A stretch of 64,000 nucleotides of DNA from Homarus americanus (GCF_018991925.1 NW_024756914.1:7652127-7716126), one strand, 5' to 3'. Shown: positions 1-10,423, counted from the stretch's first letter. Numbers and translations: made by a program. The notes: generated from the letters alone by a model not told the origin.

Positions 1-287
1 CAGGATCAAAATGTTGCTTCAGAATCTTGGTAATCTGAATCAATGAGGAGTCTTTGGGTTTGTCTGGAGTAAGCAGATTGACCAGAGTAGAATAAACATT
101 AGCTCCTACCTCTGTCAAAAAGATTGCTTGTCTTTTCAAGGACTTTTCTCTTCTCCGCATCCCCACCGTCGTCCATTAATTCATTTGCCAGAAAGAAGAA
201 GTCCATTCTCTCACAATATGATGTGAAATCTTCCTTGTCTGCATCATACTCCCCCACTCGTCCGATGTATCCACTGACGCCAGACAT
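1..287 (-). pseudogene. Gypsy-type gag, N-terminal fragment
   Basis: Read on the minus strand, an ATG at 287 opens a reading frame beginning MSGVSGYIGRVGEYDADKED, followed by a segment about a 'YCERMDFFFLANEL' motif. This matches the start of gag in K02A2.6/Mag-like Gypsy elements, where the protein forms the nucleoprotein capsid. Near position 125 the frame shifts by one base; the following segment (minus, 124 to 1) then reads as the expected gag continuation 'EVGANVYSTLVNLLTP'. The rest runs off the window's left edge. The frameshift marks it as a dead copy. The family call rests on remembered family pattern, not a search. It lies directly downstream of a plausible primer-binding site and LTR on the same strand. 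Confidence 0.6.
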
Positions 288-380
288 GGTTGCTCTCTTC
301 ACTTAAATTCTCCAGGTTCAGAGTAGCCTTCCCTTCAGTGGTCACTATCCTCTCTTCACGGACTTCACCAACACTTTGAG

Positions 381-399
381 AATCCCATCCTCGTCGCCA
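381..399 (-). promoter_or_regulatory. Primer-binding site of the Gypsy remnant
   Basis: The minus strand reads TGGCGACGAGGATGGGATT, the TGG-initial form expected for a tRNA 3'-end complement at the LTR/internal boundary of Mag-like Gypsy elements. It sits one base from the proposed LTR end at 401 and about 95 bp before the gag ATG. Confidence 0.55.
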
Positions 400-400
400 G

Positions 401-676
401 TGTAGTATCTTGGGTTATTTAATGGGAGAATGAAGAGTCACATGGTCTGTCTGGCTGGCTGTTTATTCTCTGTTCTTGGTTACAACGTGCCTAACACATT
501 TCGTAAGAAGTAACATAATATATAATATATACATTCAATAAAGGCAGCATATAAACATACATATATATAACACTTGGGACTTTGAAGAAGTATGTCGAAG
601 AAATGAAAATTAACGGACCTACTGTTAGGGGAGAGGAGGAACACCAGGAACGTCTCCAGCGCAGGAACAATGTACA
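401..676 (-). repeat. Probable LTR of the Gypsy remnant
   Basis: The stretch begins TGTAGTATC and ends CAATGTACA on the plus strand, giving the TGTA...TACA palindromic ends typical of LTRs. Its edge is one base from the primer-binding site. No second LTR lies inside the window, so the outer boundary is inferred from the terminal bases only. LINE-A copy 1 begins 14 bp beyond it. Confidence 0.4.
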
Positions 677-718
677 GTAATAGTTTTTGGAGTCCCAGAG
701 AGCCAGGCAGAGGGAACT

Positions 719-1186
719 GTGAGTAAGGAAACACACGATAAGGTGCTGTTTCAAAATATTTTTACAGAGGTTCTGAATATTCCATCAACCCCTCAGGATG
801 TGAGGAGGCTGGGACAAAAGCAGGGGGCTAAGCCTCGCCCCCTCAGGATCACACTAGTGAGTGAGGAGGAGAAATGGCAGGTTATTCGGCAGGCAAAAAA
901 CTTAGCAAGGAGCGAGGCATTTCGGGATGTATTCATTCACCCAGACGGCACGGTAATGCAGAGGGAACAGCACAAGAAGCTCCTGCAGGACTTGAAGCAG
1001 AAGAGGGAGGAGTCGAGGAGGAACGGGGACAGGTGTACATGGGTTATACTCAGGCGGAGGGTAGTGGAAACAAGTGTACCGACACAGGGCCAGGGGGCAG
1101 CAGTGCACCCTCCACCCATTCAATCCCCCACCCGGGAGGCGGCACCAGCTCAGCCTACCGGACAGGAGGAGGCGAGCGCCGTGTAA
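719..1186 (+). pseudogene. LINE-A ORF1-like protein, 5'-truncated (copy 1)
   Basis: An open frame of about 155 codons begins with GTG, not ATG, and the frame is open upstream, so the true N-terminus is missing. It contains 'RRLGQKQGAKPRPLRITLVS' and 'VFIHPDGTVMQREQHKKLLQ', a pattern seen in ORF1 proteins of CR1/Jockey-type LINEs, which bind element RNA. It is rich in Arg/Lys and ends with a Pro/Ser/Gln tail. Copy 2 carries the homologous segment from 4325, broken by a stop near 4546. ORF2 starts downstream in another frame. Confidence 0.6.
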
Positions 1187-1299
1187 GCAATGACATTTCT
1201 AACCACACCCTGCAAAATACAGTGTACTTAGCAAATGCTGCAGCTTCTCAGAATGCTGGGGGAGCGGGTTTATTACTAAGAGCAGAGACGTTACCGAGA

Positions 1300-2396
1300 A
1301 AAAATTCTGGCTTGAATGTCATGTACACTAATACTGACACGTTCCTTGATAAGAGAGAGGAGTTTGAAACACTACTAAGAGTACACCAACCAGATACTGT
1401 AGGTGTTGTAGAACTGTTGTACAAGAACAGGAGAATCGACCCAGAAGAATGTGAGTTCAGTATTGCTGGATATGACTCATTTACGAACCTTTCTCAAGAA
1501 ACTTGCAAGAGGGGTGTGGTTATCTACGCTAGGCAAGACCTCAGAGCCAGCCAGGTGAGGGTACAGGGAGGATGTTTTTGAAGAGTCCAAGTGGTGTAAA
1601 ATTAAATTAAAGGGAGGGGACTTACTTATCGTCGGGTGTATCTACAGATCCCCAAACTGTGGCCCACTAAATCAAAGGAACTTAAGAACCTTAATAAACA
1701 GCGCAGCGATGCTCAACCCTACCCACCTCCTTATCATGGGGGACTTTAACTATGGCGACATCGACTGAGAAACGAGTCCACCCCGAATGACTTGAATAAC
1801 CCTGCTACTCTTTTTATAGAAACTCTGAGAGATAATTTTCTGTTCCAACATGTTAGAGACCCGACACATTACAGAGGGGAGCAAACACCCAAGCCACTTG
1901 ACCTCATCATAACAAACGAGGAGGGTATGGTGGCCAAACTGGAACACCTTGCCCCAGTTGGCACCAGTCACCATACAGTGTTGTCATTCAGATTTAACTG
2001 TTACCTGGTTCAGGATAAGGCCAGGCCAATGTGCAAATATTACAGGGGAAATTACAATGGGATGAGGGAAGAGATGAGGGGTATCAACTGGCCTAACTTA
2101 TTAAGGTACAAGAACGCAGACACTACACTGAATATCATAACTAGTAAAGTGACCCATTTGATCGATAAATATATACCCAAGACCAAACCCAGTGCCTCTA
2201 GGAATACGAGGGGATCCCTATACATGAACCATGCGGAGGTCGACAAATTTAGGAAGAAAATCCAGAAATTCAAGATGTGGGTTGGGTCAAATGATGAGCA
2301 GGACAGGAGGATGTATGCAAGAGCCAGAAACCAAGCATAGATAGAATGTAGAAGGGCTGAAAAGGAATTCCAGAGGCTGGCTGCAAGCGAGGTCAA
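1300..2396 (+). pseudogene. LINE-A ORF2 endonuclease region (copy 1)
   Basis: The translated region includes 'VELLYKNRRIDPEECEFS', 'RGVVIYARQDL', 'VGCIYRSPN', a GDFN motif near 1738-1750 and TSHH near 1966. These are the ordered signatures of the APE-type endonuclease that nicks target DNA for target-primed reverse transcription. The frame changes near 1575, where one copy of a base pair run is missing relative to copy 2, and a TGA near 1767 and a TAG at 2338 break it further. It then runs into the linker to the reverse transcriptase. Confidence 0.7.
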
Positions 2397-4203
2397 GTCA
2401 AACCCAAAGGCGTTTTACCGCTATGCAAAGTCGAAATTGAAAACGCGAGTAGGAGTATCAGACCTGAGGCTTGAAGATGGTAGTTACGCAGATTCTGACC
2501 AGGATAAAGCTGAGGCATTGAACAGCTTCTTTTCCTCAGTGTTCACAAAAGAGGATGCAACTAACTTTCCTGCGTTTGAGGACAGACGGTTCGACACAGC
2601 ACTGACCCACATTGTGTTCACCGAAGAGGGTATTAGAAATAAACTGTCCAGGCTAAAGGTCCATAAGAGTCCCGGACCTGATATGGTGCATCCTAGAGTG
2701 CTAAGAGAGTTGTGCAACGAGCTTGCAGAGCCCCTGGAGATCCTGTCTTGTAAATGCCTGGATGAACAAATGGTCCCCAGTGATTGGAAAGTGGCTTATG
2801 TGAGTTCTATCTTCAAGAAGGGCGATCGTCACTCCACGAACAACTATAGACCGGTAAGCCTGCCCAGCATAATATGTAAAGTACTTAAGAGTATTATCAG
2901 AGATGCCGCAATGGAACATATAATATGAAACAACCTTGTAAAAGATTGCCAACACGGTTTTATGCCGGGGCGCTCCTGCCTAACACAATTGCTCAAGGAA
3001 TTGGATATTTGGACCCATATTCTGGAACAGGGTGGTAATATCGACAATATTTATCCAGATTTTGCCAAGGCTTTCGACAGTGTACCCCACGAAAGGCTGA
3101 AAATCAAACTGGAAGGGTACGGAATTCGGGGAAATGTCCTAGAGTGGATAGAAGACTTTCTACATGACCGCAAGCAGTGTGTGGTGATTAATGGTACGAA
3201 ATCGTCATCTGTGCCTGTCACAAGTGGGGTACCACAGGGCAGTGTATTGGACCAGCTGTTGTTTGTTTGTTTCATAAATGACATGCCTGACGTTGTACAC
3301 TCCTCCATACAAATGTTTGCCGATGACGCCAAGTTATTTCGGGAAATTAAGAACCAAGCGGACTGTGAAGAGCTGCATAAGGACATCTGTGGGCTCCAGG
3401 AATGGTCGAAGAAATGGCTGCTGAGATTCAACGTCACGAAGTGTAAGAGGATGCACCTGGGGCGTACCAACGGTAAGGAGGCGTATCATATGTCCCAACG
3501 GGATGAAGAAACTGCGCTAGTTGCGACTGTGTGTGAGAAGGACCTAGGTGTGTATGTTGATAATGAGCTGAAGTTCTCGGGCCATTGTGAGAAGAAGGTA
3601 AATCAGGCAAATAAATTATTGGGTCATATAAGAAGGTCGTTCAGATATCTAGACGGTCCGTCCCTCGTAACGATCTTCAGGAGTGAAGTGCTTCCCCATC
3701 TGGAGTACTCTCACCCCATCTGGTCCCCGAGATATGCTCGAGACTGTCAGTTGGTTGAAAATGTTCAAAGGAGGGCCACCAGACTAGTGCCTGCACTTCG
3801 GCATCTCAGTTACCCTGAGAGATTGGAGCGCCTGAACTTGCCTAGCTTATACTACAGACGGGCAAGGGCGGACCTAGATGAGGTGTATAAGCATCTCAGG
3901 GGGCACTACTCAGTTGAGTGTCCGTACTTGGAGCTGGCGGACGCTCGCCCCACAAGGGGTCACAGCTCAAGATTGAAGAAGCCTCAAGTCCAGAAAACCG
4001 TGAGGGCAAACTTTTTTTGAAGTGAGGGTTTTAAACTCTTGGAACAATCTACCAGAGAGTGTTGTGACGGCACCGAGTGTGAGATATTTCAAGACAAGAC
4101 TTGACCTACACTGGAGCGGGTTCAGGTACATTCAGGAGCCAGTGCATGCCCAGTATTTGCCAACAGTGCGTGACAGAGACGTTACCGATCGCCCGGGCGG
4201 CTA
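2397..4203 (+). pseudogene. LINE-A ORF2 reverse transcriptase and C-terminal domain (copy 1)
   Basis: Two long open pieces (2437-2928 and 2962-4020) and a short third (4022-4204) read as a reverse transcriptase: 'KSPGPDMVHPRVL', 'NNYRPVSLPSIICK', 'DFAKAFDSVPHERL', 'TSGVPQGSV' and the catalytic FADDA at 3315-3329. The C-terminal part has 'SHPIWSPRYARDCQLVENVQ' and 'NSWNNLPESVV'. A TGA near 2926 and a one-base shift near 4019 interrupt it. The catalytic aspartates are present, but the stops make it inactive. It synthesises element cDNA in active relatives. Confidence 0.85.
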
Positions 4204-4211
4204 GCGAGCCG
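4198..4211 (+). other. LINE-A 3' stem-loop, first copy
   Basis: CGGCTAGCGAGCCG forms a 5-bp stem with a 4-base loop. It recurs in every LINE-A 3' end in the window. CR1/L2-type LINEs are known to need a 3' stem-loop for recognition by their reverse transcriptase, so this is its likely role. Confidence 0.5.
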
Positions 4212-4274
4212 ATCTTTTGGTGAAGAAGATAAATGAAAAGGGAAAGTAATCAGAGACATGACAGATCGCCCAAG

Positions 4275-4288
4275 CGGCTAACAAGCCG
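4275..4288 (+). other. LINE-A 3' stem-loop, second copy
   Basis: CGGCTAACAAGCCG lies about 77 bp after the first stem-loop, within a tandem duplication of the 3' untranslated region (the segment around 'gaccgatcgccc' occurs twice). The element ends about 35 bp later in an A-rich tail. Confidence 0.5.
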
Positions 4289-4871
4289 ATCAGGGGCGAA
4301 GAGGATAAAAGGAAAAAGATAAAAGAGTCCCCGAGAGCCAAGCGGAGGGAACTGAGAGTAAGGTAACACACGATAATATGCAGTTTAAGAATATTTGTAC
4401 AGAGGTTCTGAAGATGCCATCAACCCCACAGGATGTGGGGAGGCTGGGACAAAAGCAGGGGGATAAGCCTCGCCCCCTCAGGATCACACTAGTGAGCGAG
4501 GAAGAGAAATGGGAGGTTATTCGGCAGGAAAAAAAACTTAGCAAGTAGCGAGGCATCTCGGAATGTATTCATTAACCCAGATTGCACGATAATTCAGAGG
4601 GAACAGCACAAGAAGCTCCTGCAGGACTTGAAGCAGAAGAGGGAGGAGTTAAAGAGGAACGGGGACAGGTGTACATGGGATATATTCAGGGGAAGGGAAG
4701 TGGAAGCAAGTGTGCCAACACAGGGCCAGGGGGCAGCGGCGCACCCTCCACCCGCTCCTCCCCCCCACCCGGGAGGTGGAACCAGCTCCGACTACCAGAC
4801 AGGAGGAGGCGAGCGCCGCATAAACAATGACATTTCTAGCCACACCCTGCAAAATACAGTGTACTTAACAA

Positions 4872-5540
4872 ATGCTGCAACTTCTGAGAATGAGGGGGGG
4901 GCAGGGGTTACTGCTAAGAGCAGAGACGCTACCGAGAACAAATTCTGGCTTGAATGTCATGTACACTAATACTGACACGTTTCTTGATAAGAGAGAGGAA
5001 TTTGAAACACCACTGAAAGCACACCAAAGAGATATTGTGGAAGTTGTCGAACTGTTGTACAAGAACGGGAGAATTGACCCAGAGGAATGTGAGTTCAGTA
5101 TTGCTGGATATGACTCATTTATGAACCTTTCTCAAGAAACTTGCAAGAGGGGTGTGGTTATCTATGCTAGGCAAGACCTTAGAGCCAGCCAGGCGAGGGT
5201 ACAGGGAGAGGATGTTTTTGAAGAGTCCAAGTGGTGTAAAATTAAATTAAAGGAAGGGGACTTACTTATCGTCGGGTGTATCTACAGATCCCCAAACTGT
5301 GGCCCACTAAATCAAAGGACCTTAAGAGCCTTAATAGACAAAGTGGCGATGCTCAACCCTAGCCACCTCCTTATCATGAGGGACTTTAACTGTGGCGACA
5401 TCGACTGGAGAAACGAGTTCACCCCAAGTGACTTGAATAACCCTGCTACTCTTTTTGTAGAAACTCTGAGAGATAATTTTCTGTTTCAACATGTTAGAGA
5501 CCCGACACATACAGAGGGGAGCAAACACCCAAGCCACTAG
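4872..5540 (+). pseudogene. LINE-A endonuclease, best-preserved copy
   Basis: An uninterrupted frame of about 222 codons covers 'NVMYTNTDTFLDKREEFE', 'VELLYKNGRIDPEECEFS', 'VVIYARQDL', 'EESKWCKIKLKEGDL' and 'VGCIYRSPNCGPL'. The GDFN position reads RDFN here, a change in a normally conserved endonuclease motif. The frame is lost after 'HVRDPTH' by a one-base deletion compared with copy 1. It shows what the copy 1 region encoded before its breaks. Confidence 0.65.
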
Positions 5541-5740
5541 ACCTCATCATAACAAACGAGGAGGGTATGGTGGCCAAACTGGAACACCTTGTCTCAGTTG
5601 GCACCAGTCACCATATAGCGTTGTCATTCAGATTTAACTGTTACCTAGTTCAAGATAAGACCAGGCCAAGGTGCAAATATTACAGGGGAAATTACAACGG
5701 GATGAGGGAAGAGATGAGGGGTATCCACTGGCCTGACTCA

Positions 5741-5910
5741 TTTTTTTTCTTTTATCCTCTTCACCACTGATCGGCTCGTTAGCCGCTTGGGCGATCAGTC
5801 ACGTCTCTGAGCAGTTTTCCTTTTCATTTATCCTCTTCACCAAAAGATCGGCTCGCTAGCCACCCGGGCGATCGGTCACGTCTCTGTCACGCACTGTTGG
5901 CAAATACTGG
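5741..5910 (-). mobile_element. Short 5'-truncated LINE-A insertion inside copy 2
   Basis: On the minus strand this about 167-bp piece runs from ccagtatttgccaacagtg to the LINE-A 3' tail and ends in an A-rich stretch (plus-strand T run from 5741). Both 3' stem-loops are present. It interrupts copy 2, whose sequence resumes with gcagacactacgctgaat. No clean target duplication is visible. Confidence 0.75.
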
Positions 5911-6624
5911 TCAAGCAGACACTACGCTGAATACCATAACTAGTAAAATGACTCATTTGATCGATAAATACGTACCCAAGACCAAACCCAGTGCCTCTAG
6001 GAATACCAGGGGATCCCTACACATGAACCATGCGACTGTCGACAAAGTTAAGAAGAAAACCCAGAAACTCAAGACGTGGGTTGGGTCAAATGATGAGCAG
6101 GACAGGAGGATGTATGCAAGAGCCAGAAACCAAGCAAAGATAGAATGAAGAAGGGCTGAAAAGGAGTTCGAGAGTCTGGTTGCAAGCGAAGTCAAGTCAA
6201 GCCCAAAGGCGTTTTACCACTATGCAAAGTCGAAATTAAAAACGCGAGTAGGAGTATCAGACCTGAGGCTTGAAGATGGTAATTATGCACATTCTGACCA
6301 GGATAAACCTGAGGCATTGAACAGCTTCTTTTCCTCGGTGATCACAAGAGAGGTATGCGATTAACCTTCCTGCGCTTGAGGACAGACGATTCGACACAGC
6401 ACTGACGCACATTGTGTTCACAGAAGAGGGTATTAGAAATAAACTGTTACGAACTATACAGACAGTTAAAGCTTTCAACATCACTCACAAAGGATCTTGT
6501 GCGCTTTACTTTTACTTACTTTATCCTCATTGCCACTGATCGGCTCGTTAGCCGCTTGGGTGATCGGTCACGTCTCTGATTACTTTTCGTTTTCATTTAT
6601 CCTCTTCACCAAAAGATCGGCTCG

Positions 6625-7712
6625 CTAGCCGCCTGGGCGATCGGTCACGTCTCTGTCACTCACTGTTGGCAAATACTGGGCATGCACCGGCTCCTGAATG
6701 TACCTGAACCCGCTCCAGTGTTGGTCAAGTCTTGTCTTGAAAGAGCTCGCACTCGGTGCCGTCACAACACTCTCTGGTAGATTGTTCCAAGAGTTTACAA
6801 TCCTCACTAGGAAAAAGTTTGCCCTCACAGTTTTTTGGAATGCTGCTTCATCAATCTTGAGCTGTGACCCCTTGTGGGGCGAGCGTCCAACCAGCTCCAA
6901 GTAAGGACACTCGACTGAGTAGTGCCCCCTGAGATGATTATACACCTCAACTAGGTCACCCCTTGCCCGTCTGTAATATAAGCTAGGCAAGTTCAGGCGC
7001 TCCAATCTCTCAGAGTAGTTGAGGTGCCGAAGTGCAGGCACCAGTCTGGTGGCCCTACTTTGAACATTTTCAACCAACTGACAGTCCCTAGCATATCTCG
7101 GGGACCAGACGGGGTGACAGTAATCCAGATGGGGAAGCACTTCACTCAGTGCCGGATTTATACCTGTGGAGGCCCATGGGCAGCTGCCCACTTTACCCAC
7201 TCCTGAATCAGGCCCTGACTTCACTCTTGAAGATCGTTACGAAGGACGGACCGTCTAGATATCTGAACGACCTTCTTATAAGACCCAATAATTTATTTGC
7301 CTGGTTTACCTTCTCGCAATGGCCCGAGAACTTCAGCTCATTGTCAACATACACACCTAGGTCCTTCTCGCATTCAGTCTCAACTAGTGCAGTTTCTTCA
7401 TCCCGTTGGGACATATGATACGTTGGTACGCCCCAGGTGTATCCTTTTACACTTCGAGACATTGAATCTCAGCAGCTATTTCTTCGACCATTCCTGGAGC
7501 CTACAGAAGTCCTTCTGCAGCTCTTCACAATCCGCTTGGTTCTCAATTTCCCGAAATAACTTAGCGTCATCGGCAAACATTTGTATAGAGGAGTGTACAA
7601 CGTCAGGCAAGTCATTTATGAAACAAACAAACAACAGCGGGCCCAATACACTAGCTTGTGGTACCCCACTTGTGACAGGTACGGATGACGATTTCGTGCC
7701 ATTAATCACCAC
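6625..7712 (-). pseudogene. LINE-A reverse transcriptase C-terminal part (copy 3)
   Basis: Minus-strand open pieces at 7476-7712, 7208-7462 and 6625-7224 read in order as the central and C-terminal reverse transcriptase: 'VPVTSGVPQASVLGPLLF', 'FADDAKLFREIENQ', 'MSQRDEETALV', 'SPRYARDCQLVENVQSRATR' and 'NSWNNLPESVVTAPS'. The FADD catalytic motif is intact. The frame is disturbed near 7465 and by the inserted MITE, whose bases are translated as foreign residues within the 6625-7224 frame. Confidence 0.75.
7147..7217. mobile_element. 71-bp hAT-like MITE with 8-bp target duplication
   Basis: The insert begins CAGTGCCGGATT and ends AATCAGGCCCTG, so its ends are near-perfect inverted repeats (10 of 12 bases). 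It is flanked on both sides by ACTTCACT (7139-7146 and 7218-7225). Eight-base duplications and CAGNGNC-type ends are the hallmark of hAT transposons. The undisturbed LINE-A sequence in copy 1 (3680-3700 region, opposite strand) has a single copy of the target. The element is far too small to encode anything and must have been moved by a hAT transposase elsewhere. Confidence 0.85.
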
Positions 7713-7727
7713 TCACTGCTTGCAGTC

Positions 7728-7985
7728 ATGTAATCAGACATATTTAAGTTGACTCAAAACAATGGTGTTCTCTCTCACATTCAGATTTACTTAATAGAGA
7801 GGTTGGTTTTGAGGAAGTCAGAGAAAATGGGAAAACGGAGGACTCGGGCGTCTTGAAGAGATGAGAAAACGGATGCCTCAGATTTGAGACTCAATAAAGA
7901 AGGCATAGCTACATGTATTGTGGGCTATTAAGCGTAACCTGAATCGTCTGATTTTACGATAACTGACGTGTACGGCCGTGGTCAT
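7728..7985. other. Unassigned spacer
   Basis: I see no coding pattern or recognisable repeat here. It separates two LINE-A pieces on the minus strand. Confidence 0.4.
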
Positions 7986-8217
7986 TACACCATCTTCAAG
8001 CCTCAGGTCCAATACTCCTGTTCGCGTTTTTAATTTCGACTTTGCAAAGCGGTAAAACGCCTTTGGGTTTGACTTGACCTCGCTTGCACCCAGCCTCTGG
8101 AACTCCTTTTCAGCCCTTCTACACTCTGACTTTGCTTGGTTTCTGGCTCTTGCATACATCCTCCTGTCCTGTTCATCGTTGACGTAACCCACGCCTTGAA
8201 TTTCTGTGTTTTCTTCT
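7986..8217 (-). mobile_element. LINE-A fragment (linker before reverse transcriptase)
   Basis: The minus strand matches copy 1 from the region around 2250-2480 (motifs 'NDEQDRRMYARARNQ' and 'RRAEKEFQRL'). The fragment breaks off at 8217, where the sequence switches to LINE-A 3' region on the opposite strand. Confidence 0.75.
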
Positions 8218-8314
8218 TAACTCTTGGAACATTCTGCCAGAAAGTGTTGCGACGCCACCGAGTTTGAGCTGTTTCAAGACTTGACAAGCACTGGGGCAAG
8301 TTCAGGTACATTCA
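8218..8314 (+). mobile_element. LINE-A 3' fragment in opposite orientation
   Basis: The plus strand reads the 'NSWNNLPESVVTAP' region of the C-terminal domain, from aactcttggaac to ttcaggtacattcag. It joins the preceding minus-strand fragment head to head, consistent with twin priming or a later inversion. Confidence 0.7.
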
Positions 8315-9198
8315 GTATACTGCCAGATTCTGGGGTCACTAAGTCTAAGGGGATAACTTAACTCTAATCTTAATTTCTAAGGGTAGCTGCCACCAGACCC
8401 CCTCTGGACAGCATGTAGCTCGTTAGGTAGCGTGCAGAGTGGACTAGGCATTGGGTTAGGTTTTCCATTGACCAGATCGATAAGGGTAAAGAAGGGTGAA
8501 ACCATAACATGTCTTAATTGATTTATTCCTTATAAAACATACTGGTAAAAAACATACATGAATTGGCCTTCCTCAGAAGAACAACGGAAATGTGGTTACC
8601 CAGATGGGCCCCAGACTCTTACATTGATGGCGTGTTATCCACCTACTTATTGCATAACAATCTGTGACCACCTTACCTCGGTCATTCCTTCTTACACTAT
8701 CCCTTAACACATCAGACTGCTCCACCTGTATGGAATATAGCACCGTCGGTTATCATACATAGTAGCACCATCTCAACACACATGTACACTCCATACCTGC
8801 AAGTATAGGACTCCTTGTGACTTTTAGGTATACACAACAGGCACCTCGTTCGCACACCGCCCTCGGTGGGTAAAGACGAGGGCTTCACCTAGAGACATAC
8901 CAGCACTATTTCTACGCCTGGTATTATAGGTCGCTCCAAGTGACGACCGCAGAGTTTCTCACGGTCTCCTTATTTGTGACTATTCATTTGGAGTGGTGCG
9001 CTGGAAATCCACAGGTTCACAGTGGATTGGCATAGCGGGGAGTAGTCACCACCTGTCGTGACGCTCAAAGGGATAATGGCGGCCGGGCGGCAAGGTACTC
9101 CGACAGTTTGGAACCTGAGGTGACGGTAGAACGAGGAAGACTCAGAAATAATGCCTGACGGGCGGTTATCCCACCCCTTAACACATTCCTATTACACT
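8315..9198. other. Unassigned sequence left of the LTR element
   Basis: No open frame or known element is supported. A 29-bp string (starting cctgaggtgacggtag) at about 9115 recurs at about 11159, so this and 11070-11190 may be two parts of one older repeat into which the LTR element inserted. Confidence 0.4.
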
Positions 9199-9839
9199 TG
9201 TGGGGGTATCGATATATTAAAGTTGTCTAGCACTCAGGATGGAAGGAAACGCTAATGTGGTTTTCTTGTATAATATATAAGTTATATGATAGACAGTCTG
9301 GTGCTGGAGATGCCGTGTGGTGGGGAGCTGCTCAGTAGAAGACGTTCGGTGAGTAGCGTGTTGAAGGAGGTAGATGTGCAGGAGCTTCGTTAGAGAAGAT
9401 GTTGCCTGTTACTGGCCTCCTGGTTGAATAATTGTTAACAGCGTGGAGCTTGCTGGAGAAGGTGTTGCTTGTTCAGGAAGATGGGCAGAATGAGAGTTGG
9501 TTGGTGAGGAAGCTCAGAGAAGGACAGCTGGTGGGTCGCCATGCTCGCTGGCGGGAGCGAGGACCGCCAGGCAGGCGAGGAGCTAAGGCAGCCAGGCAGC
9601 GGCGGAGGAGGAGGTGTTGCTTGTTCAAGAAGAATGGTCAGAATGAATCTCAATGGAGAGACAGAGCTTATATACCCAGCAGCAGCCGCTATGAGTCATG
9701 TTGGGAAAACCCAGAAAGTCGCCGGTGACTGGTTCCGTTGCTAAGATACGGTAACATCTGGGGACAGCTCTCGCTTGGTTGCTAGGGGAGGCGGCACATT
9801 GGAATGCGATACGCAGTTGTAGGGGAGACGTCCACTACA
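9199..9839 (-). repeat. 3' LTR of the TRIM-like element
   Basis: Plus-strand ends are TGTGGGGG and CCACTACA. It is about 99% identical to 10424-11069. The minus-strand TATA box is at 9667-9674 (TATATAAG). Confidence 0.75.
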
Positions 9840-9842
9840 ATA

Positions 9843-9857
9843 CTCCCCCTTCCCTCC
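9843..9857 (-). promoter_or_regulatory. Polypurine tract of the TRIM-like element
   Basis: The minus strand reads GGAGGGAAGGGGGAG immediately upstream of the 3' LTR, as needed to prime plus-strand DNA. It fixes the element's orientation. Confidence 0.6.
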
Positions 9858-10404
9858 AGGCGGTGTAGGAGACTTGTTGTCTGTAGAGTTGCTTAGCACA
9901 TGTGAGGCAGACCGGGCGGTGCATGCCTCATGTGAGACAACGGCGATGGCGTGATGAGCCGATCGCTGAAATACAACTGTCTAGATACACACGATCTGTG
10001 GGAGAAGGGAGAAAAAGGGTGTGTGGAGGCGATGAATGTTGTGCTTCCCTCACGACAGGTACAGGGTCGTCAGATGCGCCTGCTGGGGTGTGTGTGGGCC
10101 TGGATCAGGAGCAGGGGCTGGGTCAGCAGAAGCGGATTAGGGCTCGTGACAGCAGCTGGGTCCACGACAGCAGCAGGGTGCAGGACATTAGCAGGGAGTA
10201 CCTGAGGGAGAAAAGAGGGGGTATGGAGGCGATGGATGTTGTGTGCTTCCCTCACGGCAGGTACTGCTGGGCCGGGGTCGGCGTCTGAGGCAGGACGGGT
10301 GTGCTGGGGTCGTCAGAATGTGGTGCGTGAGGCAGGAAGAGGAGCTGGTGTTTGCTTGAAGCCTGGGAGCGTGATCAGTGTCTCCTCCATCCTGTGTGAG
10401 TGCT

Positions 10405-10422
10405 AATCTCCGGGAGTCACCA
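10405..10422 (-). promoter_or_regulatory. Primer-binding site of the TRIM-like element
   Basis: The minus strand reads TGGTGACTCCCGGAGATT one base inside the 5' LTR. The leading TGG fits a tRNA 3'-CCA complement. I cannot name the tRNA. Confidence 0.5.
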
Positions 10423-10423
10423 T

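Larger units (their letters stand above)
690..4324 (+). mobile_element. LINE-A copy 1 (CR1/L2-like non-LTR retrotransposon)
   Basis: This is the longest LINE-A copy. In order it has the end of an ORF1-like protein, an APE-type endonuclease, a reverse transcriptase, a C-terminal domain and a 3' untranslated region with a duplicated stem-loop. It ends in the A-rich tract aaaaggaaaaagataaaa and is followed at once by copy 2. Several stops and frameshifts interrupt ORF2, so it is non-functional. Assignment to CR1/L2 rests on the FADDAKLF motif, the C-terminal 'ESVVTAPS' region and the 3' stem-loop; a Jockey-superfamily relative remains possible. Confidence 0.85.
4325..6449 (+). mobile_element. 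LINE-A copy 2, 3'-broken
   Basis: The copy starts with gagtccccgagagcc, the same 5' point as copy 1 (gagtcccagagagcc at 690), and follows copy 1 with no spacer. It carries the ORF1-like end, an open endonuclease segment and the start of the linker before the reverse transcriptase, then loses similarity near 6449. A short inverted LINE-A piece is inserted at 5741-5910. Shared 5' start and direct abutment suggest either the family's natural 5' end or a tandem duplication. Confidence 0.8.
6508..7727 (-). mobile_element. LINE-A copy 3 (3' half, inverted)
   Basis: The minus strand carries the 3' untranslated region with both stem-loops, the C-terminal domain (6625-7146) and part of the reverse transcriptase (7226-7712), including 'VPVTSGVPQASVLGPLLF' and FADDAKLF. 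A 71-bp hAT-like MITE interrupts it at 7147-7217. Similarity stops near 7727. It faces copies 1 and 2, so together they form a large inverted arrangement. Confidence 0.85.
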
